A stretch of 64,000 bases of DNA from Dryomyza anilis. Its lineage: Eukaryota; Arthropoda; Insecta; Diptera; Dryomyzidae. A program made the translations under genes and the position numbers. Of this stretch, positions 44,922-58,420 are shown one piece after another (the stretch's first letter is position 1; each line of letters begins with the position of its first letter). Below the pieces are notes generated by a model that was not told the DNA's origin, made no database searches, and worked only from the letters and a program-made list of their open reading frames with translations. The stretch covers positions 26,938,963 through 27,002,962 of the forward strand of contig OX638133.1 of assembly GCA_951804985.1 (NCBI GenBank), written 5' to 3'.

Positions 44922-45850
44922 ATCATCGTCGTTCAGTGAAAAGTCACTAAGTCCATAAATTGAGTATTGAGATAAATGCTTTTAAAGATATAAATTGCCG
45001 TAACAAATCAGAATATTTTTGGATTCAAATAGTTCTAATCTTGTAGTATAGACACACATTCCGCTACAAAATGCAACAAAAAAAAATAGTTTGGACAAAA
45101 TACAGATCGTTATTGGCTTATTTGCCCCTCGTTCCCCTGGAACCCCCTAAAAATAAAGTAAGAAAAGAGTGAAAACAGGGTATTTTGTGTACTTCACAGA
45201 TCAAGTATCAAAAAATTGAAAAAAATTGCAGTGTCAAGCAAGCAATGGCAGCTCATTCGAAAACATAAAAACCATACCACAAAAGTCAACCTATTTTCCG
45301 AAAAACAGATATATAAACAGATTTGATGTTAGTCTAAATTGGATATGAAAGAACTGCACAACATCTATTATTAAATACAAAAATCTTTTAAATCCGACCA
45401 TTTTTGTGGACACAGCACAGTTTTATTCAGATTTCGACGATTGCCGTTCTGTGAAAAGTCACTAAGTCCCATACAAACAGTAACAGTGCTCCAGTTTATC
45501 GAAATAATTCCATCTGATTTTTGTTTGAATTGGAGATGAAAGAACTACATAATGTCTATCATTTATGGTTATATTTAATTATATTTTGATAAGGAATGTT
45601 CATGTAGATCTTCTTCTATAGTTTAAGTCGTGATCGGGCCATTTTAAGGGCTAATTGTGGACTTTAGTACTTTTCACTGAACGGAATTTTTAAATAAGTG
45701 GACTTAGTGATGTTTCATTTTTAATATCTTCGTATTGATAAGATGTAGGACTTCGAGGACTTAAAGAAGAGTTCGTTTTTATTATAGTGGCATACTTATT
45801 TCGATATTTTCGAAAAATGGACTTAACGACTTTTCACAGAACGACGATAT
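44922..45850. mobile_element. TIR/foldback element with repeated CGTTCAGTGAAAAGTCACTAAG boxes
   Basis: Inverted ends ATCATCGTCGTTCAGTGAAA and TTTCACAGAACGACGATAT bound about 930 bp. The same box recurs inside at about 45451-45475 (direct) and 45661-45690 (inverse), each followed by ACTAAGTCC or its inverse. It was not found elsewhere in the window. It has no coding capacity and no clear target duplication. Confidence 0.7.
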
Positions 45851-47362
45851 TAAATGCCTAATATAATTTTAGCACATACAAAAACTTGTATCAAAAAAAT
45901 GTTGACTAAGCGGAAAAAATGTTGCTTATAAATATTTCAGAATCAGACATACATCCTAGATCGCTAAGAAAGTTTTCAATTCTGTTTTAAATAGAAGTCA
46001 AAATTTTTGTAATTGTAAAATATAAATTTTCAGTTTATTTAATTTTCAAAAATTGTTGTAATTTTTAATAGTTTTGATATTCCTTATAGTCGTACAGTAC
46101 ATCAAATCGTGGCTATGAACTATGTTCTACTGGCATGAACATAAATTGTGTTAAATGATATTGGATTTGATTTTAAAATAAATTTTCAGTTCTGGAACTC
46201 AATTTTCGAGTTCGTTCGAGATATTTTCATTGGCAATTAAGAAAATACTCCACTGAATCTCGCATGAAATGAAATTGGTCATTCTCGAGTTCTGTGAATT
46301 TTATTAAAAATCGACAATTGTCGCACGAAAATGTCGATTTTTCTAGTGATCCACCACACCTATCCAATATTTAGTTCAGACTTCCAATTGAAACAAACTC
46401 GCACACCCCCTTTATTATAAATAAAGAAAAAAAAAACGAATTATTTTCCATATATATTTTTTTTTGTATTTATTTTATCATTATTATTTAAATTTAATAA
46501 TAATAATATTCATTTCATATTTTATTTGTATTTGTAAATGTGTTTTATGCATGTGTTGAATTGATGTTTAGCAAATGTGTGTTTTCAAATTTGTTATCGT
46601 TACAGACAAAAATTTGTTGAATTTTGAGAAGAGTTTTATTCGATTTATCGAATCCTTGCATGATTGTTTTTTTGTTTATTATATTTTATACGCTACAACA
46701 ATGAAAATTGTGGGGCTTGTTTTATCATTTATTGAGTTAATATATATATGCTGCAAATATGCACAACAATTATTGTCATGCATTATTTTATAATTATATA
46801 AATTTTATTAATATTATTTTTATTTTTAGTTTTTAATTTTTTTATTTTTATTAATTATTTCATAACATTTCGAATGCCTGGACCTGTTTTCAATATTTAT
46901 TTTTTGGATAGCAATTAAAACAATGTTGGTGCCTCTAATTTGACATTAAATGAAAATACTTAAGGCCACTTAATATACATAATGCGAACTATGTATATAG
47001 TATATATGTATTTTAGTGTTTGTGTAATTAAAAAAAAAAACAAAACGTTTTTTAATATTAGGTGCTGTATTTAAGAGAAATTATCATCGTTAACGATATA
47101 TTCCATTCTTATTTCGAAGTTGTATCGTTAACGACCATTTTGTGTTTAGGTCGTATCCAATCACATTAGTGGTTGGTGCAGTTACTGAAATTTTAGTCAA
47201 AACTTTTAAAAAAATTTACTTGATTTCAAATTAGTTTATTTGAGCGCTTAAATTTTATTATTTGCAAATTTTAGATTTTACTAATATTTTTTCTTGCAAT
47301 TTTTTTCTTATGTTATATAGTGGCCTTTCTCAGTTATATTAAAATAAAATAAAAACTATAGA
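45851..47362. other. Intergenic; no gene seen
   Basis: Extremely AT-rich spacer (ATTATT, TTTATT runs) leading into the 7-mer satellite. No supported open frame, RNA gene or transposon end. Confidence 0.55.
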
Positions 47363-50300
47363 ATATAAAATATAAAATATAAAATATAAAATATAAAATA
47401 TAAAATATAAAATATAAAATATAAAATATAAAATATAAAATATAAAATATAAAATATAAAATATAAAATATAAAATATAAAATATAAAATATAAAATATA
47501 AAATATAAAATATAAAATATAAAATATAAAATATAAAATATAAAATATAAAATATAAAATATAAAATATAAAATATAAAATATAAAATATAAAATATAAA
47601 ATATAAAATATAAAATATAAAATATAAAATATAAAATATAAAATATAAAATATAAAATATAAAATATAAAATATAAAATATAAAATATAAAATATAAAAT
47701 ATAAAATATAAAATATAAAATATAAAATATAAAATATAAAATATAAAATATAAAATATAAAATATAAAATATAAAATATAAAATATAAAATATAAAATAT
47801 AAAATATAAAATATAAAATATAAAATATAAAATATAAAATATAAAATATAAAATATAAAATATAAAATATAAAATATAAAATATAAAATATAAAATATAA
47901 AATATAAAATATAAAATATAAAATATAAAATATAAAATATAAAATATAAAATATAAAATATAAAATATAAAATATAAAATATAAAATATAAAATATAAAA
48001 TATAAAATATAAAATATAAAATATAAAATATAAAATATAAAATATAAAATATAAAATATAAAATATAAAATATAAAATATAAAATATAAAATATAAAATA
48101 TAAAATATAAAATATAAAATATAAAATATAAAATATAAAATATAAAATATAAAATATAAAATATAAAATATAAAATATAAAATATAAAATATAAAATATA
48201 AAATATAAAATATAAAATATAAAATATAAAATATAAAATATAAAATATAAAATATAAAATATAAAATATAAAATATAAAATATAAAATATAAAATATAAA
48301 ATATAAAATATAAAATATAAAATATAAAATATAAAATATAAAATATAAAATATAAAATATAAAATATAAAATATAAAATATAAAATATAAAATATAAAAT
48401 ATAAAATATAAAATATAAAATATAAAATATAAAATATAAAATATAAAATATAAAATATAAAATATAAAATATAAAATATAAAATATAAAATATAAAATAT
48501 AAAATATAAAATATAAAATATAAAATATAAAATATAAAATATAAAATATAAAATATAAAATATAAAATATAAAATATAAAATATAAAATATAAAATATAA
48601 AATATAAAATATAAAATATAAAATATAAAATATAAAATATAAAATATAAAATATAAAATATAAAATATAAAATATAAAATATAAAATATAAAATATAAAA
48701 TATAAAATATAAAATATAAAATATAAAATATAAAATATAAAATATAAAATATAAAATATAAAATATAAAATATAAAATATAAAATATAAAATATAAAATA
48801 TAAAATATAAAATATAAAATATAAAATATAAAATATAAAATATAAAATATAAAATATAAAATATAAAATATAAAATATAAAATATAAAATATAAAATATA
48901 AAATATAAAATATAAAATATAAAATATAAAATATAAAATATAAAATATAAAATATAAAATATAAAATATAAAATATAAAATATAAAATATAAAATATAAA
49001 ATATAAAATATAAAATATAAAATATAAAATATAAAATATAAAATATAAAATATAAAATATAAAATATAAAATATAAAATATAAAATATAAAATATAAAAT
49101 ATAAAATATAAAATATAAAATATAAAATATAAAATATAAAATATAAAATATAAAATATAAAATATAAAATATAAAATATAAAATATAAAATATAAAATAT
49201 AAAATATAAAATATAAAATATAAAATATAAAATATAAAATATAAAATATAAAATATAAAATATAAAATATAAAATATAAAATATAAAATATAAAATATAA
49301 AATATAAAATATAAAATATAAAATATAAAATATAAAATATAAAATATAAAATATAAAATATAAAATATAAAATATAAAATATAAAATATAAAATATAAAA
49401 TATAAAATATAAAATATAAAATATAAAATATAAAATATAAAATATAAAATATAAAATATAAAATATAAAATATAAAATATAAAATATAAAATATAAAATA
49501 TAAAATATAAAATATAAAATATAAAATATAAAATATAAAATATAAAATATAAAATATAAAATATAAAATATAAAATATAAAATATAAAATATAAAATATA
49601 AAATATAAAATATAAAATATAAAATATAAAATATAAAATATAAAATATAAAATATAAAATATAAAATATAAAATATAAAATATAAAATATAAAATATAAA
49701 ATATAAAATATAAAATATAAAATATAAAATATAAAATATAAAATATAAAATATAAAATATAAAATATAAAATATAAAATATAAAATATAAAATATAAAAT
49801 ATAAAATATAAAATATAAAATATAAAATATAAAATATAAAATATAAAATATAAAATATAAAATATAAAATATAAAATATAAAATATAAAATATAAAATAT
49901 AAAATATAAAATATAAAATATAAAATATAAAATCTAAAATCTAAAATCTAAAATATAAAATATAAAATATAAAATATAAAATATAAAATATAAAATATAA
50001 AATATAAAATATAAAATATAAAATATAAAATATAAAATATAAAATATAAAATATAAAATATAAAATATAAAATATAAAATATAAAATATAAAATATAAAA
50101 TATAAAATATAAAATATAAAATATAAAATATAAAATATAAAATATAAAATATAAAATATAAAATATAAAATATAAAATATAAAATATAAAATATAAAATA
50201 TAAAATATAAAATATAAAATATAAAATATAAAATATAAAATATAAAATATAAAATATAAAATATAAAATATAAAATATAAAATATAAAATATAAAATATA

Positions 50301-51868
50301 AAATATAAAATATAAAATATAAAATATAAAATATAAAATATAAAATATAAAATATAAAATATAAAATATAAAATATAAAATATAAAATATAAAATATAAA
50401 ATATAAAATATAAAATATAAAATATAAAATATAAAATATAAAATATAAAATATAAAATATAAAATATAAAATATAAAATATAAAATATAAAATATAAAAT
50501 ATAAAATATAAAATATAAAATATAAAATATAAAATATAAAATATAAAATATAAAATATAAAATATAAAATATAAAATATAAAATATAAAATATAAAATAT
50601 AAAATATAAAATATAAAATATAAAATATAAAATATAAAATATAAAATATAAAATATAAAATATAAAATATAAAATATAAAATATAAAATATAAAATATAA
50701 AATATAAAATATAAAATATAAAATATAAAATATAAAATATAAAATATAAAATATAAAATATAAAATATAAAATATAAAATATAAAATATAAAATATAAAA
50801 TATAAAATATAAAATATAAAATATAAAATATAAAATATAAAATATAAAATATAAAATATAAAATATAAAATATAAAATATAAAATATAAAATATAAAATA
50901 TAAAATATAAAATATAAAATATAAAATATAAAATATAAAATATAAAATATAAAATATAAAATATAAAATATAAAATATAAAATATAAAATATAAAATATA
51001 AAATATAAAATATAAAATATAAAATATAAAATATAAAATATAAAATATAAAATATAAAATATAAAATATAAAATATAAAATATAAAATATAAAATATAAA
51101 ATATAAAATATAAAATATAAAATATAAAATATAAAATATAAAATATAAAATATAAAATATAAAATATAAAATATAAAATATAAAATATAAAATATAAAAT
51201 ATAAAATATAAAATATAAAATATAAAATATAAAATATAAAATATAAAATATAAAATATAAAATATAAAATATAAAATATAAAATATAAAATATAAAATAT
51301 AAAATATAAAATATAAAATATAAAATATAAAATATAAAATATAAAATATAAAATATAAAATATAAAATATAAAATATAAAATATAAAATATAAAATATAA
51401 AATATAAAATATAAAATATAAAATATAAAATATAAAATATAAAATATAAAATATAAAATATAAAATATAAAATATAAAATATAAAATATAAAATATAAAA
51501 TATAAAATATAAAATATAAAATATAAAATATAAAATATAAAATATAAAATATAAAATATAAAATATAAAATATAAAATATAAAATATAAAATATAAAATA
51601 TAAAATATAAAATATAAAATATAAAATATAAAATATAAAATATAAAATATAAAATATAAAATATAAAATATAAAATATAAAATATAAAATATAAAATATA
51701 AAATATAAAATATAAAATATAAAATATAAAATATAAAATATAAAATATAAAATATAAAATATAAAATATAAAATATAAAATATAAAATATAAAATATAAA
51801 AAATAAAATATAAAATATAAAATATAAAATATAAAATATAAAATATAAAATATAAAATATAAAATATA
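47363..51868 (+). repeat. 7-bp satellite (TATAAAA)n, about 4.5 kb
   Basis: About 640 direct copies of one 7-mer with almost no variation. The visible exceptions are three consecutive TCTAAAA units at 49933-49953 and one T-to-A change near 51801. The minus strand reads TTTTATA repeats without stop codons in any frame, which creates two apparent 640-codon ORFs of FYILYFI that are not genes. The unit equals a consensus TATA box. Array length may be misassembled, as with any pure satellite. Confidence 0.98.
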
Positions 51869-53222
51869 ACAAAAAAAAAAGTCAAAGCCTGCGTTTAAAA
51901 ATTTTATTTATTAGTCTTGCTGCAAATTGAACATTTTCTTGAAATTTTCTATGCCATAAATAATATATTTATTAAAATATCTTAATTTTTTCTCATTTGT
52001 TTTATTAATTTTTTGCACATTTCAAAGTACATATGTACTAAGCAATTATGTTAATATTATTATTGTTAAATTATTGTTGGGCTTTAATCATATTCATTTT
52101 CATATATTTTATTAGCTACTTGTTAGGTTGGTGTTGCTTATAAGGTTCTTATTTTAACGTACATATATATTTTTCATGATGTTTTATTTTCTTTGTTTAA
52201 AAATTTAACTTGTTTGTTAACCTTTTTACTTCTTAAAAAGTAAATAAACGCTTTCAGACGACGTTGACATGTTCAGTAAAGAAATTTGTAAACGGCATAC
52301 AGAATATGAATTTGCAATAGTTCGTTTTTTTTCATCGCTATGTCATATTTTATTTTTTTAAGACGGTTGTTAAAAAATATATTTTAATCAAGATTTATTC
52401 AAGATGTATTTCAAATGTTCATTATTTATTTGATATTTTTTATTTCAAGATAGAAAATCACACGTTTTTCTTATTTGCATCCCATACATTATTTATATTT
52501 TATTATACATACTAATTTCTTCTTAAAAAAAATTTAAATCGAAATTACATGTCCTTCTCAGACACTCTATAATAAAAAAAATACAGCATTTTACATAAAC
52601 TGTTTAAAACTGTAAACGCAATTTTTCTTTAAATTGTCAAAACAAATTTTAATATAATATGTAATATCTATATTCCTACTAGTTTTCAATTTATGTTCAC
52701 ATCAAAATCTGGAAAATTGGATTATTCTTGAAATATTTTTAGAATGTTTAAAATGTTACGATCGATATAAAATAAAATGTGTTATGATTATTTATAATAC
52801 AACGAGCAAAATTTTTGTTATTTGTTGTATTTAACTTTCTTTTGAATATGGACCTTTAAACAAAGTGTTCTAATGAAGTTTTTTAAAATCATAATTAAAA
52901 AAATAGATACAATTTTAAAAAGTTCTGGAGACATATAATATAAGCAGTATTATTTTCCAAAACTTAATATTTTTGAGATATAATTAGAGAATATCAATTT
53001 TCAATAATCTTTTTTAATACGATATATTAGGTTTCAAGAGCATATCTGTCAACAATACAAAGAAGATAACAGAAAGTTAGTAATATTTATTAGTTTTTGC
53101 ATTACAGTAATTTTTATTGTTAGTTTGAAGTATGTTCTTGATAACCATAAATCATTTTTTTTGTATTAGTTTTATCTGCATTACGAAAAATATATTTAAA
53201 ATAAAAATAAAAAAAAAGTATT
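51869..53222. other. Intergenic; no gene seen
   Basis: AT-rich spacer. A piece at about 52610-52640 (TGTAAACGCAA-TTTTCTTT-AATTG) resembles the duplicated flank near 40722-40750 and might be a displaced third copy of the protease 3' flank. The match is too short to be sure. Confidence 0.45.
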
Positions 53223-53225
53223 ATT

Positions 53226-54034
53226 CAGCCTTATCGTGAAGACTTGGGGAATATTCTATTCCCTCGGAATTTTTTGTTCCCAGGTAAAATTTTTTGGTAT
53301 CGTCAATCTCCCAGGAACAGCAATTCCTCCGAAATTCGAATGCAGTTTTACAATATGGCCAGATTCATTTCAGATAACAAAGTTGTAAATAATAGTTCTG
53401 ATATAAAATATGTATACAGATCTTTATTATTTGCAGTTAACTATACTTTTATGCACAAATTTTACATTTTTTTAACTCAATAAAAGTTTAATTTGCAATT
53501 AGAACTGAACATCAGGCAACGCTAGATCAGCTGTTTTGCCAATTGTCAAACAGTGTTGTTGGATAAAATTGCGTTGTGTTGTGAAAATAAATATTGAAGT
53601 TAAAATTATGTTAAACTGCAATTAAAAGTATATAAAATGACTCTTAATTATAGTTTTTCATTTAAGAAAATGTTGTGATTAGATTGCGTTCATTTTTCAA
53701 GAGTTAAAAAAAAAAATTAAGATATACCCCAGCCGGTGAAGTTTTTGCAGTGGTTGAATATATCTGTAATTTATTTAAATAATTTTGGTGCTATCCATAG
53801 ATATTTGTTAACATATTATAAAGAAAAGTATAGTTAATTAAATTGTGTTTTGTTTTTAATTAATTCTTTTCCCCGATGAAAAAGTGGCGGAATTTTTTCG
53901 CCGAAACAGGGGTAATTTTTCCTCCAAAATGTTGTTCATGATACGTAGTTTTTTAAGGGAAACATTTTTTCCCTTTTCGAATATTGTTCACGATACCTAT
54001 TTTCCACCAAGGGTAAAAATTCACGATAAGGCTG
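53226..54034. mobile_element. TIR element CAGCCTTATCGTGAA, 809 bp
   Basis: Inverted ends CAGCCTTATCGTGAA and TTCACGATAAGGCTG are flanked on both sides by ATT (53223-53225 and 54035-54037), a possible 3-bp target duplication. Subterminal regions repeat TATCGTGAA-like words and TTCCC/GGGAA words in both orientations. Short frames at 53244-53483 and 53884-54087 are not gene-like. The superfamily is undetermined. Confidence 0.78.
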
Positions 54035-54231
54035 ATTGTATTATTAAAAAATATTTAAAATATTGGTTTCAAGTGCATATATTTTAAGGGTTCAAGGGAG
54101 ATAGAAGAAAGTTATTAATTTGTACCGATAGTTTGGACTATGTTATTGATAAACATAAATCATTTTTATATTCATTATAACGTTAATACTAAAATAAAAA
54201 TGATTAAAAAATAGTCTAAAAATACTAAATA

Positions 54232-54414
54232 AAGGGTTTTTCAAATGGGACGCTACAATCTTTCCATCATGAAATGGCAAACCTTACTGAAGAGAAATGT
54301 CAAAAGAGCGGCAAGAAATATGGCGTCGTTTGCTGTCCCTGTCGCTCTACGTTTGTAGCGTCTCTGTTGAAAAACCCTTAAAAAAACTTTTGCAGCGCTG
54401 TTATTGAAAAACCC
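54232..54414. mobile_element. Mariner-type MITE, rearranged copy
   Basis: Starts after TA with AAGGGTTTTTCAA and has one long arm (ATGAAATGGCAAACC..GCGGCAAGAAATATGGCGTC..GTCGCTCTACGTTTG). It ends with two successive terminal motifs, TTGAAAAACCCTT at about 54368-54379 and TTGAAAAACCC at 54404-54414. The doubled right end suggests a partial duplication or nested end. Confidence 0.78.
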
Positions 54415-54739
54415 AATATGTTCGAATTAAAATTCAATTATCTGGAAAATTACTGATTTTACTCAGTGACATTATTTTTTATATTAAAATTAGCTTGTAC
54501 AATTCTTTAAAAAATGCATTTAAAGTTTTATTTAGAAAATAATTTTTGAAATATGCAATAATTTTTGTATACCTTAAAGTGGCTGAAAAGAGACACGCAA
54601 TTTTCATTTAATAAAAAAAATACTTTGCGCAAAAAGAAAAATCTGAGTATGCAATAAAAATCAGCACTCTGAAATTATTTAGAAATGTTGTATGTAATAG
54701 AAGAATTTTTGATTTCTAGTAGAACAATTTAATTATTAC

Positions 54740-55318
54740 TGTCTGACCAGAGAGTATATATTTGATATAGAGCTTCCAAACAGGTGGTTTCGCTGTCACT
54801 TTTGTCAAATAAATTTAAACATTGGGTATGTGGAAATTGAAACGAAAATGTTGTGAACATGTCTGCAGAGTCATTTTCAAATCAATATTCGCATGTTTTC
54901 TGCCACATTTTTGGCCAGAAAAATAATGGAAATTTATAAGGCGTTGGATTGCAATATATCTTGGTATGTTTGGTTGCAAATTATCCGCGGACAGATCCAG
55001 TTTTGTTCACTGTTTTCCTCTGTTAACTTCAATCTGTAAAATTTCATTTCCACATAACCAATGTTTTCGGCAGCGACGCCAGCAAACTCGGAAGGAATTT
55101 TGTTGGAATTAATGCAACACAGCAATCTGTACCCACTGATAATTTGTAAGCCATTATTATCAGTTTTATAACATTCTATTTCATGTGTGTAACTAATAAT
55201 TTTGGAACAACCGTTTACTCTAAATATATCATTGAATTAGACAACACGTGTTTTAATTTCACAGCGCAGAAAAACTCTAACAAATCTCTATTATAAATGT
55301 ATACTCTCTGGTCTGACA
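54740..55318. mobile_element. TIR element TGTCTGACCAGAGAGTATA, 579 bp
   Basis: Left end TGTCTGACCAGAGAGTATAT and right end GTATACTCTCTGGTCTGACA form an inverted repeat of about 22 bp with one or two mismatches. The right end runs straight into a 17-nt A run. A 63-codon minus-strand frame (54934-55125) inside shows no known domain. The superfamily is undetermined. Confidence 0.72.
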
Positions 55319-55334
55319 AAAAAAAAAAAAAAAC

Positions 55335-56901
55335 AAAATAAATATTTTATAAAATTGTTTTTATTAGCATAAAAGTAAGTAGCTTTAAATATATAAACAA
55401 TTAAATATTATGAAGAAAAACCAAATATTTTGTTTAATACAATTTTTCCCAAAATAAAAACTACTGTCAGCTGTTGATAACGAACGCGTCTATAATATTC
55501 TGCATGCGGTTTGCCTAATGTTCATGTTTATTTTTTTTATATTATTTTTATCCGTCTTTATTAAACGGTTGTAACGCTCGGGCAGTAACTATCGTCTGTT
55601 TGTCTACAATATTATTTTATACTTATTTTATTAATTTTTTATTTTATTTTATTAAGTTTGCAATTTTCGTTTTCACTGTAGACAAACAATTCAGTCGTTC
55701 AAAAAGCGATTATGGGAAGTAGTCAACATTTCATTTATTTTTCAATTTCATTAATTTTTCAGTTTTAATTTTCATTTTAGTTTTTAATAAATTAACAACT
55801 ATGTATCATATAATTTAACACTATTACTAAATACTACTACATTAGCATATTTTAATTTGTTTGCTTTTGTTTTATTATGATGTTTGTTTTTTCTTTTTTC
55901 ACTGTGGCATATATCAAGTATGCTGTTTTTTCTGCTGTAATTAATATTTTTTTAAATGTTATTTTTATTAGTTTTTTTTTTATTTTTTTATTGTTTAAGT
56001 TAGGCGAGGAGTGAACCTATTTATCGAGAACTTATATAAGTGAAGCCATATTTTTCTTGTTGTTTTCAACATATTTTTTATTAAAATAAACCAAACCAAC
56101 CAAACCAACGGCAACGAATTATTTTAAATAACCAGCAAAGATTTTTTTATAAACAATAATAAATAAATTAATGTTTAGAGCAAATTGTTTGATTTTTTAT
56201 ATAATTACGAAATTCTCAAGTATTTAATAATTTAAAAAGATTATAATAATATTTATTCAGTGCCAAAATTTGGTTTTTATATTTAGAGGATTCACATATT
56301 GTGTTGTATGAGAGGTAAAAAGATGTTTCGTTCGGAATTAATCACCTATATAATTTGAATTGATTTATTTAAGAATTCAGCTTTTTGTTTCATTAACTTG
56401 AATTTTATTTTGAATCGTTACATGAACTAAGAAATACTTTTAGAAATTTTAAAACTTTTTATATGTTTTTTAAAAAACTAATTTCGACTATTAGAAAATT
56501 CTACAAAGACTGGCGGACATTTTAAAACCACCCGAGATAAAATGTGTGGCATTTTTCAGGAATATTTCCGGGCAACACACAGTTCGTAAAATTGTAAAGA
56601 ATTTGAATGACAGATTCACGCCATATTTTGGGAAAAGGTAGAAAACATAAAGCTTGTGATACAAACTCCATCATTGACTGTTTGAAATATGTTTCTAAAT
56701 TACGTCGACCCTGGCAAAAATTTTGTCTGGAGCATTTTAAAGTTTTGAAAGAAATCACTCGTTAGTTTCTTGGAGATGATGAAAATTGAATTTCATATTA
56801 TTTGCAAAAGGAACAATACATTCAGTTACAACCTTAAAAAACTTTGCTTTAAATTAAATAAATTTAAAAGTTTGTTTTAGTGTGAATTCAACATTCTAAA
56901 A
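55335..56901. other. Intergenic; no confident gene
   Basis: AT-rich spacer. The exception is about 56510-56765, which is less AT-rich and open on the minus strand for 78 codons. Its plus strand reads VAFFRNISGQHTVRKIVKNL followed by stops. It may be the relic of a coding sequence, but no family is recognised. Confidence 0.45.
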
Positions 56902-56903
56902 TA

Positions 56904-57149
56904 AAGGGTTTTTCAATAAGAGCGCTACAAAATTTTTTTTTTCTTTTGACATTTCTCTTCAGTAAGGTGTGCCATTTCATGATGGAAAGATATACGAGCC
57001 AACAACGAGTCGAAATTCGAATTCGTATATCTTTCCATCATGAAATGGCAACATTACTGAAGAGAAATGTCAAAAGAGCGGCAAGAAATATGGCGTCGTT
57101 TGCTGTCCCTGTCGCTCTACTTTTGTAGCGTCCCTGTTAAAAAACCCTT
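56904..57149. mobile_element. Foldback mariner-type MITE, 246 bp, TA-flanked
   Basis: Ends AAGGGTTTTTCAA and TTAAAAAACCCTT lie between TA dinucleotides (56902-56903 and 57150-57151). Two arms with GAAATGTCAAAAGA, ATGGAAAGATATACGA and their inverses face each other around GAGCCAACAACGAGTCG. It encodes the same start-codon fragment MERYTSQQRVEI as the 41120-41433 copy. It is the cleanest copy of the family. Confidence 0.9.
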
Positions 57150-57339
57150 TAATAAAATGCAATATTTTCCTAATTTCGAATTAAAATAATTTTAGAAAAT
57201 TAAACAAGATTAAGTTTTATATTTGTAAATGTTTATATGAAGCACTAATGCAAATAACATTATACAAATATTTAGAAAATGATTTATTTAAATTGAATTT
57301 TGAATAAAATTTATATATGCGGTAGTAAAGAATTTTGAA

Positions 57340-58420
57340 AATTAGATGTATCGACTCAAACAAATGTCGATAGAAGAATGTTTGCAGTTCTAGAATTCAA
57401 TTTTCAATACAAACTAGAACGAATTTGAGAGGTACGAATTTCATTTGAAAGTTAATTTTCCCGATTAAAATGATTTATTCAAAGTCTATTCGATTTAATG
57501 TTTAATTTAAATAAATAAATATTCAAGATTAAAGCATAAAATTCAATTTTAAAATATTTTTAATATTTACATACATTAAAATACGAGATGCATTTGATTT
57601 AAACGAAATTTTGGAATTCTAGTAATCAATTTTTAATACAAACTAGAACGAACTCAATTTGAGAGATATGAGTTTCATTTTAAAGTGAATTTTCCCGATT
57701 CAAATGATTGTATTCAAAGTCTATTCGATTTAAAAATTAATTTAAATAAATAAATCTTCAAGATTAATGCATAAAATTCAAATTATGAACTATTTTTAAA
57801 CATTAAAGAATATTTTTCTATAAAATAAATCAAAATTTGATTTATAGACGGAAACAAACATTAAAATATGAAAGACTCATTTGATTTAAACGAAATTTTG
57901 CAATTCTAGTAATCAATTTTTAATAAAACTAGAACGAACTCCATTTGAGAGATACAAATTTCGTTTAAAAATGAATTTTTCAGATTAAAACAATTTTATT
58001 GAAGGACGACTCGATTTCAAGTTTAACTTAAATAAATAAAACTTCAAGTTTAATGCATAAAAATGAATTTTAAAATATTTTTAAAGACAAATAAATATTT
58101 TTTCTATAAAATAAATTAAAATTTGATTTATCGACTGAAACAATTATCAAAATATGAAATGACGAATTTAATTTACTGAAATTCCAAAATTCAATTTCAA
58201 AACAACCTAAAGCAAACTCAATTTCAGATATTCAAATATCATTTGAAAGTAAATATGCCTGATTAAAACGATTTTATTCAAAGTCTACTTGATTTAAAGT
58301 GTAACTTAAATAAAAAAATCTTCAAGTTTAATGCATAAAACTCAATTTTAAAATATTTTTAAAGACCAAAGAATATTTTTTGAATAAAATAAATTAAAAT
58401 TTTGTCATGGTTAAAGTAAA
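57340..58420 (+). repeat. Degenerate tandem repeat, period about 235-290 bp
   Basis: Four diverged units share AAAGTCTATTCGATTTAA, TTTAAATAAATAAA-TTCAAG, GCATAAAATTCAATTTTAAAA and GAACTCAATTTGAGAGAT-like stretches, with landmarks near 57479, 57714, 58003 and 58279. The spacing is irregular because of small indels. No coding frame persists. Confidence 0.75.

Noticed and set aside
49941..51885. Two minus-strand ORFs of about 640 codons
   Set aside because: They are readings of the 7-mer satellite, which has no stop codon in any minus-strand frame; the protein is a repeat of FYILYFI.
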